Below, piece by piece: positions 1-6,940 of a DNA stretch of 11,301 nt. The translations under genes and the position numbers were made by a program. The notes beneath the pieces were generated by a model that searched no databases, was not told the origin of the DNA, and worked only from the letters and a program-made list of their open reading frames with translations. The DNA is taken from assembly GCA_020350845.1 (NCBI GenBank), contig CP070725.1, forward strand, positions 1,710,194 through 1,721,494, in the 5' to 3' direction. The DNA comes from Candidatus Bipolaricaulota bacterium (GTDB lineage Bacteria; Bipolaricaulota; Bipolaricaulia; UBA7950; UBA9294). The first letter of the stretch is position 1. Each line of letters opens with the position of its first letter.

Positions 1-512
1 CCCGGTCTCTCGGTGCCGAGCTCGAACAGGCCGACGTCATCGCCCTCCTCCATCTCGAGCACCGCAAGAGGAACGCCGATCTCGGTGTTGTAGTTCTCGG
101 GAGACGAATAGACCTCGTGGGTCCCGCGCAGGAGTTCCGCAGCGACGGCCCGTGTGCCCGTCTTCCCGCACGTCCCGGTGACGGCAACGAAGGTCCCGGT
201 CAGGCGCGCGCGCCATGCCGCCGCGAGAAGATACAGCGCGCGCAGGGGCCCTTCGACGACGACGAGATTGGTCGCGGTCTGCGGAATCCCCTCCGTATGA
301 CGAACGAGCGCCGCCCGGGCCCCGCGGGCGTAGGCCTCTTCGAGGTGACGGTGACCGTCGGTGCGCGATCCCGGGAGGGCGACGAACAGGTCGCCGGGCC
401 GGACGCGACGCGAGTCGTGGACGGCGCGGCGCAGGGCAAGGTCCGCCCCGTCGGAAGACGGCCGCCTGAGCCTGCCTTCCGCGATCTCGACCGTGTCCCC
501 GAGCGTGAACAT
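1..512 (-). CDS. murF: UDP-N-acetylmuramoyl-tripeptide--D-alanyl-D-alanine ligase, N-terminal part (runs off window)
   Basis: MurF joins D-Ala-D-Ala to the UDP-MurNAc-tripeptide in the cytoplasm, the last soluble step of peptidoglycan precursor synthesis. About 170 residues are visible, read on the minus strand from an ATG at 510-512 to the window edge. The N-terminal substrate-binding domain shows HDSRRVRPGDLFVALPG (residues 32-48) followed by DGH and an A..GA.AALV stretch. The ATP loop of the central domain is TGTCGKTGT (112-120), followed by the NYNTEIGVPL segment (140-149) and the ELG motif (164-166) typical of MurF. The residue after GKT is Gly, where Thr or Ser is usual, a small oddity. 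The gene starts 2 bases after the stop of the S55 gene with only a weak ribosome site, so translation is probably coupled. MurE shares the fold, but DLFVALPG..DGH and N.EIG.P fit MurF better. Whether the rest of the gene is intact cannot be seen. Confidence 0.9.
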   Translation of the reverse strand, partial: MFTLGDTVEIAEGRLRRPSSDGADLALRRAVHDSRRVRPGDLFVALPGSRTDGHRHLEEAYARGARAALVRHTEGIPQTATNLVVVEGPLRALYLLAAAWRARLTGTFVAVTGTCGKTGTRAVAAELLRGTHEVYSSPENYNTEIGVPLAVLEMEEGDDVGLFELGTERP

Positions 513-514
513 CC

Positions 515-2311
515 CTACTCGGACTCGAGCAGGTAAGCGATCACCTCGCGTTCGCCGTAGACCACGTGGCCGTCGAACGGGACCTCGATTCGCTCCAGAC
601 CGACCCACGCCTCGGGGAATGGGGCAAGGACATCGAGACCGAACAGCTCGACCGTCAGGACATCGTGGCTGGGGAGGCTCTCGATGAGCTCGATCATGTC
701 CTCCAGCTCGCCGAACTCGTTCGGCGCCTCCCCTGCCTCGCGGAGTCGCGGACCGCCGTAGGCGCGGACGGCGATGGTGTCCGTGTAGACGTCGGCAGGG
801 ATGAGGATCTCACCCTCGGCGTAGCGGCGTTCGCCGCGGTAGGTCTGAAGCTCGAGCGCGTAGCGCAGCGTATCCCCCGGCATGTACACCAGCCGATCGA
901 TCTCCAGATGGGCGATCTCCACCGCGTGGATCTCCTCGGTGATCGTCACTGACATCGAGACCGTGTGCAGCCCGGGATCGACGAACGGGTTGTACTCGAG
1001 GAACGCTGCGATGTCCGCCCACTGCCACGCGGGGTAGACGGCGACGTCGACGGCGCTGAGGAAGACGTCGCGCCGCGTCGCCGGGCGTGGGAGGCCGTCG
1101 CCGTCGAAGGTGAACGTGACCTCGACCGTGCCTGCCCCGACCCGGTCGAGCGCCTCATCGACTGCCGCGAGGCCGGTCGCGAAGAGGAGTTCAGGGATGA
1201 GACGCGACTCCGGGACGATCTCCACGGCGAAGGCTCTCGTCTGGCCCACATCCTCGTCGACGACCTCGACATCGAGTGCAATCATCGGCGGCGCACTCCC
1301 GATGCGGCCGCCGACGGCGGGGGCACGATCCTCGAGGACGACACCCAGCGAGCGGCCGAGCGAGCCGAGCTTGAACGACGCCTGGTACGACTTGATCGTG
1401 TCGTAGATCTGGACGGCGGTCAGCGGGAAGGCCGACGGGCCGTTCGAGAGGAACGGATGGCCGAAGCCGATCACGTCGTTGCCGTCGCGGTAGGTGACCG
1501 TACCCAGTGCGCCGATCGTGATGTCTCCGGTGGCCAGTGCGACGCCGATCGATCCTCCGGGCACGAACGACGCCTCCGTTCCGTAGTCCCGAACCGGGGC
1601 GGCGGCCACCGGGCTCAGGGAGAGTCCGAACCGCGAAAGCCCGGGGAGACGCAACGCGGCCGCGGCCGCCGGAGGGAGCACGACGAAGTCCGCGAACAGG
1701 CCGTCGGGTCGAGCGGCGGTGGCGGTCCCCATGAGGTTCTCTACGGCTCGCGGAGAGAGTCCGGAGGCGAGGATCGGGGCGGTCAGCGGCACCGAGACCA
1801 GGGCGTCGGGAAGACCGGGATCGAACGCGAGCCCGAGGGGCATGTCCACCTCCAGCACCGTGACCCCTTCGATTCGCGCCTCCCGGCTCGAGGAGCTGAT
1901 CTCGTCTCCCTGCACCGCCTCGAGCACGGAGAGCATCGGCTCGATCGGCGTGATCAGTCCGATTGGCGTGAGATCCTTCGACCAGTTCGCCGCTCGGCTC
2001 AGGGCGCCGATCAGCCGGCCGTCGATGTACACCGGACTCCCGCTCATCCCCTGCGCGATGCCACCGGCGCGGCCGATCGCCGCTCCGCTCACCCGCGCGA
2101 CGATGAAGTCGTCGTCCTCGCCCGGCTCGTCGATGATGCCGAGGATCTCTACGGCGAAGTCGGTCGGCTGTTCGCCGGAGACGATCGTCTTCCCGGTCCC
2201 GGTCATTCCTACGCGGATCTCCGAGAGGGTCATGATCTCCTGTGCCCCGGCGAGGGTCGCCATGGCGGCGACGAGTGACACGATACCCAGCATGCGGACG
2301 GCTGTTCTCAC
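515..2311 (-). CDS. Exported SpoIVB-type peptidase S55 domain protein
   Basis: The predicted product has 598 residues. It starts at a GTG (2309-2311) preceded by AGGAGG; a longer frame from a TTG at 2359 lacks such a site and would bury the signal peptide. Residues 1-23 form a signal peptide (hydrophobic LGIVSLVAAMATLAGA, likely cut after AGA), so the protein is exported. Residues 25-130 hold the S55 signature: GMTGTGKTIVSG, then GIAQGMSGSPVYIDGRLIGA around 84-103 with Ser90 as probable nucleophile, then GLITPIEPML. A second signature, GNDVIGFGHPFLSNG (277-291), carries a probable catalytic His285, followed by DRAPAVGGRIGSAPPM (328-343). Residues about 350-598 look like beta-rich domains without a motif I recognise. 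S55 is the self-cleaving serine protease domain of Bacillus SpoIVB; nothing here implies sporulation, and proteins of this layout occur in non-sporulating bacteria. The substrate is unknown. The gene lies between trkH and murF on the same strand. Confidence 0.85.
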   Translation of the reverse strand: MRTAVRMLGIVSLVAAMATLAGAQEIMTLSEIRVGMTGTGKTIVSGEQPTDFAVEILGIIDEPGEDDDFIVARVSGAAIGRAGGIAQGMSGSPVYIDGRLIGALSRAANWSKDLTPIGLITPIEPMLSVLEAVQGDEISSSSREARIEGVTVLEVDMPLGLAFDPGLPDALVSVPLTAPILASGLSPRAVENLMGTATAARPDGLFADFVVLPPAAAAALRLPGLSRFGLSLSPVAAAPVRDYGTEASFVPGGSIGVALATGDITIGALGTVTYRDGNDVIGFGHPFLSNGPSAFPLTAVQIYDTIKSYQASFKLGSLGRSLGVVLEDRAPAVGGRIGSAPPMIALDVEVVDEDVGQTRAFAVEIVPESRLIPELLFATGLAAVDEALDRVGAGTVEVTFTFDGDGLPRPATRRDVFLSAVDVAVYPAWQWADIAAFLEYNPFVDPGLHTVSMSVTITEEIHAVEIAHLEIDRLVYMPGDTLRYALELQTYRGERRYAEGEILIPADVYTDTIAVRAYGGPRLREAGEAPNEFGELEDMIELIESLPSHDVLTVELFGLDVLAPFPEAWVGLERIEVPFDGHVVYGEREVIAYLLESE

Positions 2312-2464
2312 TTCTCCTCCTGTCGCTCGCGAGCGTCGCGTAGGCCGCGACGTCGTCAAAGCCGGTCGCGCCTCCGAGGAGGCTGAGGGTCGTCGCGAGG
2401 AGCGGCGCGGTCGCCGCTGCCAGAGGATACGCCCCCTCGTGGATCGCGCAACGGCGCTCGCTGC
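2312..2464 (-). other. 153-base gap between trkH and the S55 gene
   Basis: No convincing gene lies here. The only notable structure is a 14-base inverted repeat, GCCTCCGAGGAGGC at 2370-2383, without a T tract. One minus-strand frame is open and reads as a hydrophobic stretch (APLLATTLSLLGG), but it has no ATG, GTG or TTG start and runs on into the S55 coding sequence out of frame. A TTGACG sequence occurs on the minus strand (about 2352-2357), but no matching -10 box is apparent. The gap is longer than any other within this block, so the S55-murF pair may have its own promoter or processing site. Confidence 0.5.
2316..2321 (-). promoter_or_regulatory. Shine-Dalgarno site fixing the GTG start of the S55 gene
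   Basis: On the minus strand AGGAGG is followed four bases later by GTG (2309-2311). The next in-frame ATG (2291-2293) would be 22 bases from this site, too far, so the GTG is the likely start. It also puts a textbook signal peptide at the N-terminus. Confidence 0.75.
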
Positions 2465-3988
2465 CTACTGTACTCCGCGAAAGAGGGCGCGCACGAGCAT
2501 GAGCACCGGGATGATCTCGAGACGGCCGATCCACATGTTGAAGCAGAGCACCAGTTTGCTCAGCGAAGACATCGCCGGAGACGTGATCCCGACGGACAGT
2601 CCCACATTCCCCTGGGCGCTTGCGACCTCGAAGACGACGTCCGACAGGCTGTACGTGGACGAGGGCGTCGTGTGCAGCAAGACGATGATCCCCAGTCCGA
2701 GGAAGACGAGCCACAGGAAGGTGATCAGCGCCGCGTCCTCGAGGCGCGGGCCGACCTCCGATTCGTCGATCGCGGTCGGACCGATGCGAAACGGGACGAT
2801 GGCTCCGCGTGGGGAGACGATCCTGCGGAAACGCCACTGAACGCCCTTCATGAGGACGATCATGCGCATGATCTTGATCCCCCCTGCGGTCGACCCGGCG
2901 GCGCCGCCGACGACCATCGCCGCCGCGAGTAGCAGCTTGGCCGTGGGCGTCCACGCGTGCAGGTCCGCGGTCTGGAAGCCGGTGCACGTCAGCGCGGAGA
3001 CGAACTGGAACGCGCTCTGGCGGATCGAGGGGATCCAACCGAGCCCGGCGGCACTCTCGAGGGCGAGGAAGGCGATGCCGATCGCCCCCAGCGTGAGGAG
3101 CCAGCGCGTCTGAACATCACGCCACAGCACCTGGCCCCGCCCCTGCATCAGCTCGTAGTGCACCGCGAAGCTGATCGCGCCGAGAAGCATGATCGGCAGC
3201 AACACCAGTTCGATCGCGACGCTCCCGTAGGAGGAGATGCTGTTCGCGGTGACGCTGAACCCACCCGTGGAGATCCCGGTCATCGCGTGGTTGATCGCCT
3301 CCCACATCGGCATCCCCGCTCCCCACAGGGCGACCACGCTGACGAAGGTGTACAGCAGGAAGATCCACCACATCGTGCGCAGTGTGGAGTTGATGCTCGG
3401 GTGGATCTTCTCGCCGCGCGCCTCCGCGTAGTACAGGCTGTGGGTCGCCGCTCCCGGTCGTGGGCCGGCGAGGATCGCGAGCATGAGGACGATGACCCCC
3501 ATCCCCCCGATCCACTCGGTGAAGCTGCGCCACCATTGCAGGGTGTGCGGAAGCAGATCGGCGCGAGCGGCCATCGTCAGCCCGGTTCCGGTGTACCCCG
3601 AAACCGACTCGAAGAACGCGTTCACCGGAGACGCGAAGTGGCGCAACGTCGAGAACTGGGCGAGCACTCCGGACGCTGCGAACCGCGCGGTGAGCAGGAG
3701 CGGAAGCATCCCCAGGGTTGCCACCAGCAACCAGCCGAGACCGGCGATGATCATTCCGTGTTTGAGGCGCGCCTCGCCCGCATGCCGAAACGGGAAGTAG
3801 AGCACCGCGCCGAGCACGAACGACGCTCCGGCGGTGATCAGAAGCGGCACGACGGCGTACGGCTCCCGGAAGCGAAGCGGGATGACGAGCGACACGAGCG
3901 CCATCACGCCGACGACGGGGAGAAGCAGGCCGAGATCGCGGATGATGATCTGGAGGTCGCTGCCGATGCGCCCGGTGGGGCTTCTCAT
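2465..3988 (-). CDS. trkH: Trk potassium uptake system membrane subunit
   Basis: This is the ion-conducting subunit of the Trk/Ktr potassium importer in the inner membrane: 507 residues, many hydrophobic helices and four pore-loop repeats. The four filter segments are all visible: SGYTGTGLT (130-138), TGISTGGFSV (237-246), TCTGFQTADL (334-343) and AQGNVGLSVG (458-467). Each keeps the critical glycine. The family stretch WWRSFTEWIGGMGVIVLM (152-169) follows the first filter, and GRLEIIPVLML (488-498) closes the protein as in other TrkH/KtrB members. Its ATG overlaps the trkA stop in an ATGA, with no clear ribosome site of its own, so it should be translationally coupled to trkA, its cytoplasmic gating partner. 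KtrB is the main alternative name; the length favours TrkH. Ion selectivity (K+ versus Na+/K+) cannot be settled from the sequence. Confidence 0.95.
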   Translation of the reverse strand: MRSPTGRIGSDLQIIIRDLGLLLPVVGVMALVSLVIPLRFREPYAVVPLLITAGASFVLGAVLYFPFRHAGEARLKHGMIIAGLGWLLVATLGMLPLLLTARFAASGVLAQFSTLRHFASPVNAFFESVSGYTGTGLTMAARADLLPHTLQWWRSFTEWIGGMGVIVLMLAILAGPRPGAATHSLYYAEARGEKIHPSINSTLRTMWWIFLLYTFVSVVALWGAGMPMWEAINHAMTGISTGGFSVTANSISSYGSVAIELVLLPIMLLGAISFAVHYELMQGRGQVLWRDVQTRWLLTLGAIGIAFLALESAAGLGWIPSIRQSAFQFVSALTCTGFQTADLHAWTPTAKLLLAAAMVVGGAAGSTAGGIKIMRMIVLMKGVQWRFRRIVSPRGAIVPFRIGPTAIDESEVGPRLEDAALITFLWLVFLGLGIIVLLHTTPSSTYSLSDVVFEVASAQGNVGLSVGITSPAMSSLSKLVLCFNMWIGRLEIIPVLMLVRALFRGVQ

Positions 3989-4647
3989 CCGGAGAGCTTG
4001 TCGATGATCTCGTCACTCGGCCGCTCGAGGGAGAAGAACGTGACGATGTCACCGCTTTCGATGACGGCATCGGTTTCCGCGATCGTGCGCTTGGTGTCGC
4101 GCTCCACGGCGATCGCGAGCATCGCCTCGGGAATCACGCCGCGCTTCGCGCTGTCGGACAGCGGACGGCCGACGAGCGGCGACTCCTCCCCGACCGCCAG
4201 TCGGAAGAGTTGGTCACCCTGGGAGAGCGCGACGTAGTCTGTCACCCGGGGCCGCTTCACGGCGTTGTACAGGTGGTTGGCGACGATGTCCTCGGGATTC
4301 TCCATGACGTTCGCTCCGAGGCGCCGGAAGAAGTCCGCATGGTCCTGCTCGTTGACGACCGACACGATCGACGGGATCTCCAGACCCTCCGCGATGGAGA
4401 CGACCATGAGATTCACCGCGTCATCGCTGGTGGTGGCGATGAGCGCGTCGGCGCGCTCGGCGCCCGCTTCGCGGAGGGTGTCGGCGGTGGTCGCGTTCTC
4501 GTTGAGAACGGTGATGTCATGCCGAGAACTGATCAGGCGAGCACGTTCGTCGTTGGCCTCGATGACGACGACGTTGTTCTTCTCTTTGACAGCGATTTCG
4601 ATGAGGCTCGCGCCAATGCTCCCCGCACCCACCACGATCATGTACAT
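3985..4647 (-). CDS. trkA: Trk potassium uptake regulatory subunit, RCK domain protein
   Basis: This is a cytoplasmic nucleotide-binding ring subunit that gates TrkH: 220 residues with one RCK_N and one RCK_C domain. The N-terminal Rossmann unit shows VVGAGSIG with the G.G..G pattern (Gly7, Gly9, Gly12) and Glu30 at the end of strand 2, expected to bind the ribose of NAD(H); ATTSDDAVNLM (71-81) is the usual TrkA stretch. Residues about 138-208 form the TrkA_C domain (LAVGEESPLVGRPLSD and later VIESGDIVTFF). At this length it is a single RCK unit, like KtrA and archaeal TrkA, not the duplicated form of E. coli TrkA. I chose the ATG at 4645-4647 because GGGGAGGGG lies just upstream and the Rossmann fold begins at once. 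The frame stays open far upstream, but that part is antisense to the lipoprotein gene. A promoter at 4675-4703 drives it. Confidence 0.94.
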   Translation of the reverse strand: MYMIVVGAGSIGASLIEIAVKEKNNVVVIEANDERARLISSRHDITVLNENATTADTLREAGAERADALIATTSDDAVNLMVVSIAEGLEIPSIVSVVNEQDHADFFRRLGANVMENPEDIVANHLYNAVKRPRVTDYVALSQGDQLFRLAVGEESPLVGRPLSDSAKRGVIPEAMLAIAVERDTKRTIAETDAVIESGDIVTFFSLERPSDEIIDKLSG

Positions 4648-4674
4648 GGAATCCCCTCCCCGAGCCCGCAACCC

Positions 4675-4703
4675 ATGGTAGCGGTGGGCGCCGAGGAGGT
4701 CAA
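4675..4703 (-). promoter_or_regulatory. Sigma70-like promoter for trkA-trkH
   Basis: Read on the minus strand there is a -35 TTGACC (4698-4703), a 17-base spacer and a -10 TACCAT (4675-4680). Transcription would begin near 4668, about 20 bases before the trkA ATG, with the ribosome site GGGGAGGGG in between. The -35 matches consensus at 5 of 6 positions and the -10 at 4 of 6. Position and spacing are good; the call is by eye. Confidence 0.55.
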
Positions 4704-4716
4704 CGAGGCGGGACGG

Positions 4717-4744
4717 TTGAGTCTTCGGGGCGGCCGACCATAAT
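4717..4744 (+). promoter_or_regulatory. Sigma70-like promoter for the plus-strand operon
   Basis: A -35 TTGAGT (4717-4722), a 16-base spacer and a -10 CATAAT (4739-4744) lie just before the lipoprotein gene. CATAAT matches consensus at 5 of 6 positions and is the only AT-rich hexamer in this GC-rich gap. Transcription would begin near 4751, giving a 20-base leader before the GTG at 4771. It points away from the trkA promoter, and the two -35 boxes are only 13 bases apart, so shared control is possible. Confidence 0.6.
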
Positions 4745-4770
4745 TCCGCCGGGGGTCGGGAAAGGTCACC

Positions 4771-5778
4771 GTGAAGAGACGCAGCTGCACACTCGCTTGG
4801 ATGACGCTCGGATGGGCCGCGCTTGCCCTCGGAGGATGTGCCTTGCTGTTGCCGAATCGTCCTCCCGTCGCGAGCTTCACGCTCGACGACACGGACGGAT
4901 ACGCCCCGCTCACCGTGCGCCTCGACGGTCGGGAATCGTACGATCCCGACGGACAGATCGTGGCCTACCGTTGGATCGTCAGCGACGAGAGGGTCGTCGA
5001 GGGCGGTGTCGCCGAGCACACGTTCACCGCGTCGGGAAGCTTCACTGTCCGGCTCGAGGTCGAGGATCGCGACGGCGCCGTCGGCACAGCAGCGGTGACC
5101 ATCGTTGTGCGCCGGCCGCCGGAAGGGTATCTTGCACGCCGGCGGGAGTGGGACCACGGCGGGGTCCATCACACGTGGGATCTTCTGGTTCCCGAGGCCC
5201 TCTATGAGGAGTACGCGGGGCGCGTGCAGACCTCGTTCAGCGACCGCTACCGGTATGATGTCTACGTGGCCGATCCGCTCGACGACCCGACGCTGGAGAG
5301 CTTCGGCCGCGAGTTGCTTGACCGCGTGGGCGGAGATCCGGTGGCGTTCCTCGAGTGCGCCCTCGCGTTCGTCCAGGGGGCGATCCGCTACGCGCTCGAT
5401 ACCCCCGGGCTCGAGCAGCCGCGCTACCCGCTGGAGACGCTGGTTGACGGCAAGGGGGACTGCGAAGATGCTGCGATCTTGTACGTGAACCTTGTGAACG
5501 CGCTCGATGCCGATGCATCGCTCGCGTTCGTGGACACCGACGGGGATCGGAGTCCCGACCACGTCACCGCGCTCGTGCCGGTGCCGACCTTCTACTCGGG
5601 CCAGCTCCACTGCGGCGGGACGACGCGCGAGCGGCTGTTCGTGTTCGACGGCGAGCTGTTGGCACTGGCCGAGGCATCCGTCGCCGTCGAGGAGACGGGG
5701 TACATCGCATTGGGCTGTGACCCCTGGGGGCTGGACGAGGAGGATGTGATCCAGCGCTGGACCTTCGAGGAACCATGA
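4771..5778 (+). CDS. Lipoprotein with PKD domain and transglutaminase-like domain
   Basis: The predicted product has 335 residues. It starts at GTG with AAAGGTCACC just upstream. The N-terminus has basic residues, a hydrophobic stretch and the lipobox LGGC with Cys23 as the lipidation site, so the mature protein should be membrane-anchored outside the cytoplasm. Residues about 29-114 are a PKD-type beta-sandwich (RPPVASFTLDD, then DGRESYDPDGQIVAYRWIV and VRLEVEDRDGAVGTAAVTIVV). Residues about 130-335 hold a transglutaminase/cysteine-protease-like fold: PRYPLETLVDGKGDCEDAAI gives the likely nucleophile Cys231, DHVTALVPVP gives His264, and FDGELLALAEA gives a possible Asp293, a complete triad. 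Related periplasmic transglutaminase-like proteins occur in archaea and bacteria, and their substrates are mostly unknown. A peptidase or amidase role at the envelope is inferred only. The stop overlaps the next start by 4 bases; this is the first gene of the operon. Confidence 0.85.
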   Translation: MKRRSCTLAWMTLGWAALALGGCALLLPNRPPVASFTLDDTDGYAPLTVRLDGRESYDPDGQIVAYRWIVSDERVVEGGVAEHTFTASGSFTVRLEVEDRDGAVGTAAVTIVVRRPPEGYLARRREWDHGGVHHTWDLLVPEALYEEYAGRVQTSFSDRYRYDVYVADPLDDPTLESFGRELLDRVGGDPVAFLECALAFVQGAIRYALDTPGLEQPRYPLETLVDGKGDCEDAAILYVNLVNALDADASLAFVDTDGDRSPDHVTALVPVPTFYSGQLHCGGTTRERLFVFDGELLALAEASVAVEETGYIALGCDPWGLDEEDVIQRWTFEEP

Positions 5779-6911
5779 CGACCGATCGCTGTCTTGTCGA
5801 TCCAACGGGCCTCCTGAAGTATGACTTCGGGGCGGGACATCCGTTCAAGATCCGGCGTCTCGGTCTGACTCACGAGTTGATCCGCGCCTACGGGCTCGCC
5901 GAGGGCGAAGGGATCCGCACGCTGATCCCCCGCGAGGCGACCGAGGACGAGGCGCTCGCGTTCCACACCTCCGCCTATCTCGAGGTTCTCAAGCTGGCGG
6001 ACGGTGGCCTGTGGACGCCGAATCTCTTCACCCACGGCCTCGGGACGGGAGACAATCCCGTGTTCCCCGGGGTCTACGAGTGGGCGATGAACGTCGCCGG
6101 GGCCTCGGTCGACTGTGCCCGGGAGATCCTCGACGGGCGTGTACGGCGGGCGTTCAATCCCGCGGGCGGCCTGCACCACGCGATGCCTTCCCGCGCCTCC
6201 GGATTCTGTCACGTCAACGACGGGGTGCTCGCGATCCATGCGTTCTTGCAGGCCGGGAAGCGCGTCGCCTATGTCGACATCGATGCTCATCACGGCGACG
6301 GAGTGCAGTTCGCGTTCTACGATCGGCCGGATGTCCTCACCGTGTCGATCCATCAGAGCGGGGCCACGATCTTCCCCGGAACGGGTTTCGCCGATGAGCT
6401 CGGGGGCGAGCAGGCGCGCGGGACATCGATCAACGTTCCCCTGCTTCCCGGCGCGTGTGACGACGCCTACGAGCGCGCCGCGGACGGGATTCTCTTCCCC
6501 GTCGTCGAGCGCTTCGCACCCGACGTTCTCGTGACCCAGCTCGGCGCCGATGCGCTCGTCGGTGACCGGGTCGCGAGCCTGGCGATGACGCTTCCCCGAT
6601 TCGAGGCCTTGGTTCGGCGCTTCGCCGCGTTCGATCTGCCGTGGGTCGCGCTCGGAGGAGGAGGGTACGAGCTGGCGAACGTCCCCCGCGCGTGGACGCT
6701 GGCGTGGGCGGCGATCCTCGAGGTGCAGCTCCCTGATGCTCTTCCCGAGGAGTGGATCGAGCTCGCCGCCGCCGACGGACTGTCCGTGTCTTCGCTGCGG
6801 GGTGACGAAGCGACGCGTTCCTCGCCGCTCCACGTGCTTCAGGACCTCGAGCGGACGATGGAAGCGCTCCGCCAGACCGCGTTTCCGTTGCTCGACCGGC
6901 TGACGGCGTAG
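5775..6911 (+). CDS. Histone deacetylase family (AcuC/HDLP-like) zinc amidohydrolase
   Basis: The product has 378 residues and a full-length single arginase/deacetylase fold. The zinc and catalytic residues all appear: His134-His135 in GGLHHAMPSRASGFCHVND, Asp170 and His172 in YVDIDAHHGDGVQFAFYD, Asp259 in TQLGADAL, and Tyr298 in ALGGGGYEL. Their spacing matches the Aquifex deacetylase-like protein HDLP almost residue for residue. Enzymes of this family remove acetyl groups from lysines or from small acetylated amines. In bacteria AcuC acts on acetyl-CoA synthetase, but no acetyl-CoA synthetase or acetyltransferase gene lies nearby here, so the substrate is open. Its ATG overlaps the lipoprotein stop (ATGA) and has GAGGA just upstream, so the genes are co-translated. 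It should be cytoplasmic, since no signal peptide is seen. The family assignment is secure; the AcuC name is not. Confidence 0.93.
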   Translation: MTTDRCLVDPTGLLKYDFGAGHPFKIRRLGLTHELIRAYGLAEGEGIRTLIPREATEDEALAFHTSAYLEVLKLADGGLWTPNLFTHGLGTGDNPVFPGVYEWAMNVAGASVDCAREILDGRVRRAFNPAGGLHHAMPSRASGFCHVNDGVLAIHAFLQAGKRVAYVDIDAHHGDGVQFAFYDRPDVLTVSIHQSGATIFPGTGFADELGGEQARGTSINVPLLPGACDDAYERAADGILFPVVERFAPDVLVTQLGADALVGDRVASLAMTLPRFEALVRRFAAFDLPWVALGGGGYELANVPRAWTLAWAAILEVQLPDALPEEWIELAAADGLSVSSLRGDEATRSSPLHVLQDLERTMEALRQTAFPLLDRLTA

Positions 6912-6940
6912 GACCGAACGGCGCCGGGAAGGGGAGGGCC

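Noticed and set aside
965..2278. Long plus-strand open frame of 437 codons opposite the S55 gene
   Set aside because: It is an antisense shadow: arginine-, aspartate- and glycine-rich translation without domains, while the minus strand encodes a clear protein family with a signal peptide.
2312..2464. Hydrophobic minus-strand frame between trkH and the S55 gene, possibly a small membrane protein
   Set aside because: It has no usable start codon or ribosome site and continues out of frame into the S55 gene, whose own start is well supported.
2957..4237. Plus-strand open frame of 426 codons opposite trkH and trkA
   Set aside because: It is rich in His, Arg, Glu and Asp as expected for the complement of membrane-protein codons, and TrkH and TrkA are unambiguous on the other strand.
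4648..5805. N-terminal extension of trkA by about 386 residues in an open frame
   Set aside because: The extension is antisense to the lipoprotein and deacetylase genes; the Rossmann fold begins exactly at the internal ATG with a good ribosome site and promoter.
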